Notes under the pieces: generated by a model | Told to the model about the DNA's origin: nothing | The model's database searches: none | The model's input: only the letters and a program-made list of their open reading frames with translations | Translations under genes and position numbers: made by a program | DNA from: Lachnospiraceae bacterium | Lineage (GTDB): Bacteria > Bacillota > Clostridia > Lachnospirales > Lachnospiraceae | Direction of reading: 5' to 3' | DNA length: 12,085 bases | NCBI GenBank assembly: GCA_009774215.1 | Contig: VSNH01000037.1 | Span: 1-12,085 of the forward strand | Shown: in pieces, positions 1 to 5,719 of the stretch | Position numbering within the stretch: the stretch's first letter is position 1 | Layout: each line of letters opens with the position of its first letter

Positions 1-63
1 GTGCTGCCCGTGGGGGACGGCGTGACGGTAAGCGTTAAAACGATGCCGAACGAGAGAAGCTGA
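1..63 (+). CDS. C-terminal end of a probable TrmR/YrrM-like O-methyltransferase (5' end outside window)
   Basis: Frame +1 is open from the first base to TGA at 61-63 and encodes LPVGDGVTVSVK plus a short tail. The LP-[IV]-GDG-x-x-[LV]-S-[VI]-K ending is typical of SAM-dependent O-methyltransferases of the caffeoyl-CoA/YrrM family, where it forms the last beta strand. Only about 20 residues are visible, so no SAM-binding motif can be checked. The next gene is a U32-family protein. In Bacillus subtilis the methyltransferase yrrM (trmR) sits directly upstream of the U32 genes yrrN and yrrO, and TrmR methylates 5-hydroxyuridine to 5-methoxyuridine at tRNA position 34. The assignment therefore rests on a short tail plus gene order and is moderate at best. 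Confidence 0.55.
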   Translation: MLPVGDGVTVSVKTMPNERS

Positions 64-204
64 CAACCGGGCGGTGTAAGATGGATGAGAGCATTCGAAC
101 AGAGAGGCGAGGAAGCAAAAAAGCACGTCTGGGATGACATGTAATCGCGCGACGGTCGAAGCCTTACGATTGAGAGAAACGGTGCTGGGAGAGCCGACAG
201 TGAG

Positions 205-1533
205 ATGAAAAAAATAGAAAAAAAACCGGAACTTCTGGTGCCTGCCGCCAGTCTGGAAGTATTGAGAACGGCTGTTATTTTTGGGGCGGACGCGGTGTAT
301 ATCGGCGGGGAGGCTTTTGGGCTGCGTGCCAAGGCGAAAAATTTTTCGGCACAGGAGATGGCGGAGGGCATTGTCTTTGCCCATGAGCGGGGCGTGCGGG
401 TGCATGTGACCGCCAATATTCTTGCGCACAATTACGATCTGGAGGGAGCGCGGGCTTACTTTCGGGAACTTAGGGAACTGCAGCCGGACGCGCTGATTAT
501 AGCGGATCCCGGCATGTTTGCGCTGGCGAGGGAAATCTGTCCGGAGATTGACATTCATATTTCCACCCAGGCCAACAATACGAACTATATGACCTACCGC
601 TTCTGGCATGAGCAGGGGGCGAAGCGGGTGGTGTCGGCGAGGGAACTTTCGCTGAAGGAAATAAAGGAAATTCGGGAGCAGATACCGGAGGATATGGAGA
701 TCGAGAGCTTTGTGCACGGAGCAATGTGCATTTCTTATTCGGGGCGGTGTCTGCTGAGCAATTATTTTACAGGGCGGGACGCGAACCACGGGGCCTGCAC
801 ACACCCCTGCCGCTGGAAGTACGCGCTGGTGGAGGAGACGAGGCCGGGCGAGTATCTGCCCGTCTTTGAGAACGACCGGGGTACTTTTATCTTTAATTCC
901 AAAGATCTGAATATGATAGAGCATATCCCGGAGCTGGTGGATGCGGGGATCGACAGCTTTAAGATCGAGGGCAGGATGAAGACGGCGCTCTATGTGGCGA
1001 CCGTGGCGCGCACCTACAGGCGTGCCATTGACGATTATTTTGTCTCCGAGGAGCGGTACCGCGCCAACATGGACTGGTACCGTGCGGAAATCGCCAAGTG
1101 CACCTACCGCAAATTTACCACGGGTTTTTATTTCGGGAAAGCCGACGAGGATACGCAGATATACGACGAGAGTACCTATGTGAGCGAGTATATTTATCTG
1201 GGCATTGTGGGCGCGGTGGCTGAGGCTGGGGCTCCGGCGGAAGATGCGGCTGTGGGCAGCAGAGGCATGACGACGGCAGACGGCGACGCAGCGGGCGGCA
1301 GTGTGGAGAGCCCGTTCTGCGCCCGTATCGAGCAGCGCAACAAATTTTGCGTGGGGGATGAGATCGAGATTATGAAGCCGGGCGGGGAGAATATCCCCGT
1401 AAAAGTGATTGCCATGTACGATGAGGAGGGACATCCTGTGGAGTCCTGTCCGCATCCGAAGCAGACGATCGACGTGAAACTGTCCGAGGTGCCGGAAGTG
1501 GGGGATATTCTGCGGGTCGAAAAAAATTTTTAA
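205..1533 (+). CDS. U32 family protein, probable tRNA U34 hydroxylation protein (TrhP-like)
   Basis: A 442-residue protein annotated in databases as peptidase U32. The N-terminal part (ELLVPAASLEVLRTAVIFGADAVYIGG style) is the TIM-barrel-like U32 core. The family signature lies at residues 167-182 (E-S-F-V-H-G-A-M-C-I-S-Y-S-G-R-C). C175, C182, C198 and C202 form the cysteine set expected to bind an Fe-S cluster in this family. A C-terminal beta-barrel domain follows (FCVGDEIEI near 372, PHPKQTIDVKL, GDILRVEKNF). Relatives in E. coli (YegQ) and B. subtilis (YrrN/YrrO) are needed for prephenate-dependent hydroxylation of tRNA U34, and the length matches YegQ and YrrO. The upstream methyltransferase tail supports that role. 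An Ala/Gly-rich stretch at about 339-370 looks inserted between the domains. The start is the ATG at 205; a GGGAG at 187-191 is rather far upstream. True protease activity cannot be excluded. Confidence 0.88.
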   Translation: MKKIEKKPELLVPAASLEVLRTAVIFGADAVYIGGEAFGLRAKAKNFSAQEMAEGIVFAHERGVRVHVTANILAHNYDLEGARAYFRELRELQPDALIIADPGMFALAREICPEIDIHISTQANNTNYMTYRFWHEQGAKRVVSARELSLKEIKEIREQIPEDMEIESFVHGAMCISYSGRCLLSNYFTGRDANHGACTHPCRWKYALVEETRPGEYLPVFENDRGTFIFNSKDLNMIEHIPELVDAGIDSFKIEGRMKTALYVATVARTYRRAIDDYFVSEERYRANMDWYRAEIAKCTYRKFTTGFYFGKADEDTQIYDESTYVSEYIYLGIVGAVAEAGAPAEDAAVGSRGMTTADGDAAGGSVESPFCARIEQRNKFCVGDEIEIMKPGGENIPVKVIAMYDEEGHPVESCPHPKQTIDVKLSEVPEVGDILRVEKNF

Positions 1534-1548
1534 ATTTCTGCTTGCATT

Positions 1549-1576
1549 TTGAGAAAAAGTAGGGTATTCTTATAGA
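1549..1576 (+). promoter_or_regulatory. Candidate sigma-A promoter for glnN
   Basis: TTGAGA at 1549-1554 (5 of 6 matches to TTGACA) and TATAGA at 1571-1576 (4 of 6 to TATAAT) are separated by 16 bp. An overlapping alternative is TTGCAT at 1542 with TATTCT at 1565 and 17 bp spacing. It lies just after the U32 stop codon and before the glnN leader hairpins. There is no room for another promoter between the leader terminator and the glnN start, so a promoter here is needed if glnN is transcribed on its own. Confidence 0.5.
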
Positions 1577-1607
1577 CGTAAATTGTATACAGGTATTCAG
1601 AACGATG

Positions 1608-1646
1608 GCGTTCCAAAAAAGGAGTTTTTTTGGAGCGCATTTTTTT
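1608..1646 (+). terminator. Terminator-like hairpin in the glnN leader (possible attenuator)
   Basis: The 5' arm 1608-1620 (GCGTTCC then six A) pairs with the 3' arm at about 1626-1638 (Ts, then GGAGCGC). This gives 13 pairs with one G-U and a loop of about 5 nt, followed by seven T at 1640-1646. It is an intrinsic-terminator shape sitting 27 nt before the glnN start codon. The 5' arm overlaps a second possible hairpin, GAACG (1600-1604), loop ATGG, CGTTC (1609-1613), which would compete with it. It could be the terminator of the upstream U32 gene, or a regulated attenuator of glnN; the sequence alone does not decide. Confidence 0.65.
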
Positions 1647-1672
1647 GAAACCGGGTGAGGAGGATAATTGTT

Positions 1673-3784
1673 ATGAGCGAAGTATTCAATGTGGAAGAAA
1701 TATTTGCGAAAAACGTGTTTACGCTCGGTAAAATGCAGCAGCGCTTGACGAGAAACGCTTACAAGGAAGTCGTTAAGGTCATGAACGAGGGCGGCGAGCT
1801 TTCCATGAACACCGCGAATATCGTGGCAAAGGCGATGAAGGACTGGGCGGTGGAGAACGGCGCGACACACTATACGCACTGGTTCCAGCCCCTTACAGGC
1901 ATCACCGCAGAAAAGCATGACGCTTTCGTGTCCCATCCCGACGAGCTGGGCAAGATGCTGACCGAGTTTTCCGGTAAGGAGTTAATCAAGGGTGAACCGG
2001 ATGCATCCTCCTTCCCTTCGGGCGGTTTGCGGGCGACTTTTGAGGCGAGAGGCTACACCGCATGGGATATCACGTCCCCCGCGTTTTTGAAGGAGTCCGG
2101 CTGCGGCACGATTCTCTGCATTCCCACCGCGTTCTGCTCCTACACGGGCGAGGCGCTGGATAAAAAGACGCCGCTGCTTCGTTCCATGGAGGCGTTGAGC
2201 GAGCAGGCGCTGCGTATCGTGCGGCTGTTCGGCAACACGGGGGCAACCAAGGTGACCGCCTCTGTCGGCCCGGAGCAGGAATACTTTTTGGTAGATAAAG
2301 ACTTATATATGAAGAGAACAGACCTGATGTTTGCGGGACGTACCCTTTTCGGCGCGCCGGCTCCCAAAGGGCAGGAGATGGAGGATCATTACTTTGGTGT
2401 CATCCGTGAGCGCGTAGGCGCATACATGAAGGATTTGAACGAGGAGCTGTGGAAGCTCGGCGTGACGGCCAAGACCCAGCACAACGAGGTGGCGCCCGCG
2501 CAGCATGAGCTTGCGCCGATCTATGAGACGGCAAACATTGCGGTAGACCACAACCAGATCGTTATGGAGACGATGAAGCGGGTGGCCGTGAAACATAACA
2601 TGCGTTGCTTATTACATGAAAAACCCTATGCGGGCGTGAACGGTTCCGGCAAGCATGACAACTGGTCGATCACCACGGACAACGGCGTGAACCTGTTGGA
2701 TCCCGGCGATACGCCCAACGAGAACGTGCAGTTCCTGCTGGTGCTCGCCTGCATTATGCGGGCAGTGGACAGACATGCAGACCTGCTACGCCAGTCCGCT
2801 TCCGACGTGGGAAATGACCACAGACTTGGTGCGAACGAGGCGCCTCCGGCAATCATTTCCATTTTCCTGGGCGAGCAGCTTGAGGATGTGGTGACACAGC
2901 TGATTGAGACGGGTGAGGCAACCTCTGTCAAGGAGGGCGGCAAGCTTCTCACGGGCGTGAGCACCCTGCCCGATTTCCAGAAGGACGCGACAGACAGAAA
3001 CAGGACGTCGCCCTTTGCCTTCACGGGCAACAAGTTCGAGTTCCGTATGGTAGGCTCGGCGGATTCCATTGCAAGCCCGAATACCACGCTGAACGCCATC
3101 GTAGCGGAAGCTTTCTGTGAGGCGGCTGACATTCTGGAAGCTGCGGACAACAAGGAGCTGGCGATCCACGACCTGATCAAGAAATATATGACAGAACACC
3201 AGAGAATCATCTTCAACGGCAACGGTTACTCCGACGAGTGGGTGGCGGAGGCCGAAAGAAGAGGGCTTCCGAACATTAAGTCCATGATTGAAGCGGCGGG
3301 CACCCTGACCACCGACAAAGCGGTGAAGCTGTTTGAGAAGTTCCACATCTTCACGGAGGTGGAGCTGGAGTCCCGCGAGGAGATCATTTACGAAACCTAC
3401 GCGAAATCTATTAACATAGAGGCGCTTACCATGATTGATATGGCGGGCAAGCAGATTATCCCTGCGGTTGTCCGTTACACGAAGGTGCTTGCGGACACGG
3501 TGAACGCGGTGAAGACAGCGGGTGCGGACGCGGCCACGCAGGATGAGATGCTGCAGGTAGTCGGTGAAAAGCTGACGGCGATGCAGACGGCTCTCGAGAA
3601 GCTGAAAAAGGCGGAAAAAGAGGCTTCTGCCATGGAAGACGCGAAAGCGCAGGCGTTCTTCTACAAAGACACGGTGAGGGCGGCCATGGATGAGCTGCGC
3701 GCTCCGGCGGATGAGCTGGAAATGATCGTGGATAAGGAATATTGGCCGATTCCGACCTATGGCGAACTGATGTTTGAGATTTAA
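1673..3784 (+). CDS. glnN: Glutamine synthetase type III (GlnN)
   Basis: Catalyses ATP-dependent formation of glutamine from glutamate and ammonia in the cytoplasm. The product is 703 residues, the usual length for the GSIII family and far longer than GSI or GSII. Family landmarks: F114-P-S-G-G-L-R-A-T-F-E-A-R-G-Y-T-A-W-D132, typical of GSIII; V198-G-P-E-Q-E-Y-F, carrying metal/glutamate ligands; H315-E-K-P-Y-A-G-V-N-G-S-G-K-H328 in the catalytic core; N443-R-T-S-P-F-A-F-T-G-N-K-F-E-F-R458, the nucleotide and substrate region; then a long helical C-terminal domain (about 560-690) characteristic of type III enzymes. The start is the ATG at 1673: AGGAGG at 1658-1663 sits 9 nt upstream, whereas the in-frame GTG at 1655 overlaps this site and is unlikely. 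The leader holds a terminator-like hairpin, which suggests control by nitrogen status. A hairpin and a tRNA-Gln gene follow. Confidence 0.97.
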   Translation: MSEVFNVEEIFAKNVFTLGKMQQRLTRNAYKEVVKVMNEGGELSMNTANIVAKAMKDWAVENGATHYTHWFQPLTGITAEKHDAFVSHPDELGKMLTEFSGKELIKGEPDASSFPSGGLRATFEARGYTAWDITSPAFLKESGCGTILCIPTAFCSYTGEALDKKTPLLRSMEALSEQALRIVRLFGNTGATKVTASVGPEQEYFLVDKDLYMKRTDLMFAGRTLFGAPAPKGQEMEDHYFGVIRERVGAYMKDLNEELWKLGVTAKTQHNEVAPAQHELAPIYETANIAVDHNQIVMETMKRVAVKHNMRCLLHEKPYAGVNGSGKHDNWSITTDNGVNLLDPGDTPNENVQFLLVLACIMRAVDRHADLLRQSASDVGNDHRLGANEAPPAIISIFLGEQLEDVVTQLIETGEATSVKEGGKLLTGVSTLPDFQKDATDRNRTSPFAFTGNKFEFRMVGSADSIASPNTTLNAIVAEAFCEAADILEAADNKELAIHDLIKKYMTEHQRIIFNGNGYSDEWVAEAERRGLPNIKSMIEAAGTLTTDKAVKLFEKFHIFTEVELESREEIIYETYAKSINIEALTMIDMAGKQIIPAVVRYTKVLADTVNAVKTAGADAATQDEMLQVVGEKLTAMQTALEKLKKAEKEASAMEDAKAQAFFYKDTVRAAMDELRAPADELEMIVDKEYWPIPTYGELMFEI

Positions 3785-3806
3785 TTGAAAATTTTTTAAA
3801 AAAAAT

Positions 3807-3839
3807 GGAAAAAGGGGCTTGCCAAATGTCCCTTTTTCC
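3807..3839. terminator. Hairpin after glnN; strong terminator shape on the minus strand
   Basis: GGAAAAAGGG (3807-3816) pairs perfectly with CCCTTTTTCC (3830-3839), a 10-bp stem with a 13-nt loop, 22 nt after the glnN stop. On the + strand no T-run follows. On the - strand the hairpin is followed by an A and then eight T, a good intrinsic terminator against antisense transcription. The loop holds the -35 box of the tRNA-Gln promoter. Confidence 0.5.
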
Positions 3840-3847
3840 GCTATAAT
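3819..3847 (+). promoter_or_regulatory. Promoter of tRNA-Gln
   Basis: TTGCCA (3819-3824, 5 of 6 to consensus), a 17-bp spacer and a perfect TATAAT (3842-3847). The -10 box ends 13 nt before the first base of the tRNA, so transcription would start a few bases upstream of the mature 5' end. This is the best sigma-A-type promoter in the window. Confidence 0.85.
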
Positions 3848-3860
3848 CGTTAATTGTCAA

Positions 3861-3932
3861 TGGGCTATCGCCAAACGGTAAGGCAACGGACTCTGACTCC
3901 GTCATTTCAAGGTTCGAATCCTTGTAGCCCAG
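3861..3932 (+). tRNA. tRNA-Gln (anticodon CTG)
   Basis: A full cloverleaf can be drawn. Acceptor TGGGCTA (3861-3867) pairs with TAGCCCA (3925-3931), with discriminator G at 3932. The D arm is GCC/GGC with loop AAACGGTAA. The anticodon stem ACGGA/TCCGT has the 7-base loop CTCTGAC, giving anticodon CTG, which reads CAG (Gln). The T arm is CAAGG-TTCGAAT-CCTTG. The weak first pair U1-A72 and a G discriminator are typical of bacterial tRNA-Gln. CCA is not encoded. It has its own promoter and terminator and directly follows the glutamine synthetase gene. Confidence 0.96.
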
Positions 3933-3938
3933 TTAATA

Positions 3939-3972
3939 AAACCCTGATGAAAACATTCATCGGGGTTTCTTT
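3939..3972 (+). terminator. Intrinsic terminator of tRNA-Gln
   Basis: AAACCCTGATGAA (3939-3951) pairs with TTCATCGGGGTTT (3956-3968), 13 pairs with one G-U and an AACA loop. The 3' arm ends in TTT and is followed by CTTT. It begins 6 nt after the tRNA. Confidence 0.85.
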
Positions 3973-3974
3973 GG

Positions 3975-4192
3975 CTTATGGAATCGCGGTGGAGGCAAAG
4001 GCAGTCGTGCCGGAAAAGCCGGATGCCGCGCTGTCCGAGACAGATATCTGCCTGATTGTCGGAAATTTGATGGACAACGCAATAGAGGCATGTATGAAGA
4101 TACAGCAGGAGGGGCAGCGCTTTATCCGCTTCTACATGGATATCCTAAAGGGACAGCTCTACATCTACATGATAAATGCAATGGGAGAAAAT
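3975..4192 (+). pseudogene. Fragment of a GHKL-type sensor histidine kinase (both ends missing)
   Basis: Frame +2 encodes a block starting about IAVEAKAVVPEKPD, followed by DICLIVGNLMDNAIEAC and then LKGQLYIYMINAMGEN. The L-x-G-N-L-x-D-N-A-I-E-A stretch is the N box of the GHKL ATPase domain of AgrC/ComD-like kinases, which usually sense peptides together with LytTR-type regulators. The sensor region, the histidine region and the G boxes after the N box are absent. The 5' edge abuts the tRNA-Gln terminator, and the 3' edge runs into an unrelated ABC-transporter piece in another frame at about 4185-4205. An open frame continues upstream through the tRNA, but that part is not protein-like. No ribosome binding site fits a start. 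It is a relic, probably not expressed as a working protein. Confidence 0.8.
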
Positions 4193-4367
4193 CCGAAAAG
4201 AGCGGGCGGTGTATATATCCCACGGGCTCTCGTCCTGCCGTTTCTGCAAGAAAATAGCGGTTTTCCGTGAAGGAGAGCTGGTGCAGATGGGGAGCTACGA
4301 AGAACTTGTGGCGGACAAGAACGGGAAATATCATGAGCTGTGGCGCGCGCAGGCGCAGTATTATGAG
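4192..4367 (+). pseudogene. C-terminal fragment of an ABC-transporter ATPase
   Basis: Frame +3 encodes ERAVYISHGLSSCRF, then KIAVFREGELVQMGSYEEL, then KNGKYHELWRAQAQYYE. This is the H-loop region (S-H-R-L-S in intact relatives, here S-H-G-L-S) and the tail of an exporter-type ATP-binding domain. Walker A, Walker B and the signature motif are gone. The frame is closed by TAA at 4173-4175, just upstream, and stays open beyond the homologous part to a TGA at 4512-4514 that overlaps the hydE start codon. The Arg-to-Gly change after the H-loop histidine fits decay. Together with the kinase piece it suggests a lost peptide-signalling or export locus, which is an inference. Confidence 0.8.
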
Positions 4368-4384
4368 GCGGATGAAATGGGGCA

Positions 4385-4410
4385 GCCAGATTCTTATTTT
4401 AGAATCTGGC
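4385..4410 (+). terminator. Hairpin after the ABC relic, possible old terminator
   Basis: GCCAGATTCT (4385-4394) and AGAATCTGGC (4401-4410) form a perfect 10-bp stem with loop TATTTT. Five T follow only after 8 nt (4419-4423), so it is not a canonical terminator. Its position 17 nt past the end of the ABC homology suggests it was the terminator of the intact transporter gene. Confidence 0.45.
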
Positions 4411-4432
4411 TATCGCGCTTTTTGAAAGAAAG

Positions 4433-4441
4433 TGTTATACT
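4433..4441 (+). promoter_or_regulatory. Candidate extended -10 promoter for hydE
   Basis: TGTTATACT: a TG one base before TATACT (5 of 6 to TATAAT). No good -35 lies 16-18 bp upstream, which an extended -10 can tolerate. It is about 70 nt before the hydE start, after the decayed genes. Confidence 0.4.
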
Positions 4442-4510
4442 ATACGCGTATCAGTTGAGCGGCGCGCAGATTTTGGGTTCGCATAGCGGGCAGACGCGGC
4501 GGGAGGATAT

Positions 4511-5548
4511 ATGACAGATTTGACGGATCGCCTTTGGGCGGGTGACAGTCTTTCCGACGACGAGTGGCGGTATCTCATCGAAGGCGATTATGAAAAACAA
4601 GCGCTATTTCATGAGGCGGACAAAGCGCGCAGGCGGTATTATGGGACGGACGTCTACATCAGGGGGTTGATTGAAATATCAAACTTCTGCAGAAATGACT
4701 GTCTCTACTGCGGTATCCGCCGGAGCAATGCGAACGTATCGCGCTACAGGCTTACGGAAGCGGAAATTCTCGCCTGCTGCGGGCAGGGTTATGCGTTGGG
4801 CTTTCGCACCTTTGTGCTGCAGGGCGGCGAGGATGCTTACCACATCACAGCGTGGGTGGCAGGGGTGGTGTCCGCTATCAAAGAGAAGTATCCCGACTGT
4901 GCGGTGACGCTCTCTCTGGGGGAACGGCCGCGCAGGGATTATGAAATCTGGTATCAGGCGGGGGCTGACCGGTATTTGCTGCGGCATGAAACGGCGACCC
5001 GCTCTCATTACGAAAAGCTGCACCCGCCGGAACAGGCTTATCTGCGGCGCATGGAATGCTTGCGGAATCTGAGAGAAATCGGTTATCAGACCGGGGCGGG
5101 CTTTATGGTGGGCTCCCCTTTTCAGGGAACGGAGGAGCTGATCGCGGATATGCGGTTTTTGCAGGAGTTCCGGCCTGAAATGGTGGGAATCGGGCCGTTT
5201 ATTCCCCATCGCGACACGCCTTTTTCGGGATATCCGGCGGGAAGCCTAGAGCGCACGCTCATCATGGTGGCGCTTACCAGACTGACACTGCCGAAGGCGC
5301 TGATTCCCGCCACTACGGCGCTTGGCACCATTCATCCGCAAGGGCGGGAGATGGGTCTGAAAGCCGGTGCGAACGTCGTTATGCCGAATCTGTCCCCCGC
5401 AAATGTGCGCGGACAGTACAGTCTATATGACAATAAAGCGTGTACCGGACAGGAAGCGGCGGAAGGGCTGACGGCGCTTAAGGAGAGTGTGGCGCAGGCT
5501 GGGTATCGCGTGGTGGAGAGCCGGGGAGACGCGGTGCAGGCGGAGTGA
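4511..5548 (+). CDS. hydE: [FeFe]-hydrogenase H-cluster maturase HydE (radical SAM)
   Basis: A 345-residue radical SAM enzyme close in size to Thermotoga HydE (about 348). The cluster motif C60-R-N-D-C64-L-Y-C67 (CX3CX2C) is followed by GIRRSN, typical of HydE. VLQGGEDAY and LSLGERP fit the barrel of the BioB/HydE group. HydE acts on the iron-containing product of HydG to build the diiron core with its dithiolate bridge. The C-terminal part contains a single cysteine (NKACTG) and so lacks the second Fe-S site seen in some HydE proteins; that site is not universally conserved. Start ATG at 4511 with GGGAGG at 4501-4506, a short 4-nt spacer. It precedes hydG by 171 bp and is probably in one unit with hydG and hydF. 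Confidence 0.95.
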   Translation: MTDLTDRLWAGDSLSDDEWRYLIEGDYEKQALFHEADKARRRYYGTDVYIRGLIEISNFCRNDCLYCGIRRSNANVSRYRLTEAEILACCGQGYALGFRTFVLQGGEDAYHITAWVAGVVSAIKEKYPDCAVTLSLGERPRRDYEIWYQAGADRYLLRHETATRSHYEKLHPPEQAYLRRMECLRNLREIGYQTGAGFMVGSPFQGTEELIADMRFLQEFRPEMVGIGPFIPHRDTPFSGYPAGSLERTLIMVALTRLTLPKALIPATTALGTIHPQGREMGLKAGANVVMPNLSPANVRGQYSLYDNKACTGQEAAEGLTALKESVAQAGYRVVESRGDAVQAE

Positions 5549-5719
5549 CGGTCTGCTGAGAAGGTTATGGCGGCGTAGGGCGATAAAAGACGTGGAATAG
5601 AAATCCGCGGCGGGTGTCTGAATGAAATAACGGTAGTTATAAAATAAGGGCCGGGCTGCCTGAAAGTATGAGGAGAATGCAGGCTGGCGGCGATCATTGC
5701 GGAAAGAAGGTAAAATAAA

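Noticed and set aside
80..136. Small open frame between the methyltransferase tail and the U32 gene
   Set aside because: Only 18 codons, with no convincing ribosome binding site and no recognisable features.
1655..1672. Upstream GTG start for glnN
   Set aside because: It would place the start codon next to and over the AGGAGG that serves the ATG at 1673, and it adds six residues of non-family sequence.
3854..3974. N-terminal part of an open frame running through the tRNA-Gln gene
   Set aside because: It translates the tRNA and its terminator. Protein-like sequence only begins after about 3975.
5638..5643. TATAAA as a -10 box for a separate hydG promoter
   Set aside because: No acceptable -35 element is found at 16-18 bp upstream, so co-transcription with hydE is simpler.
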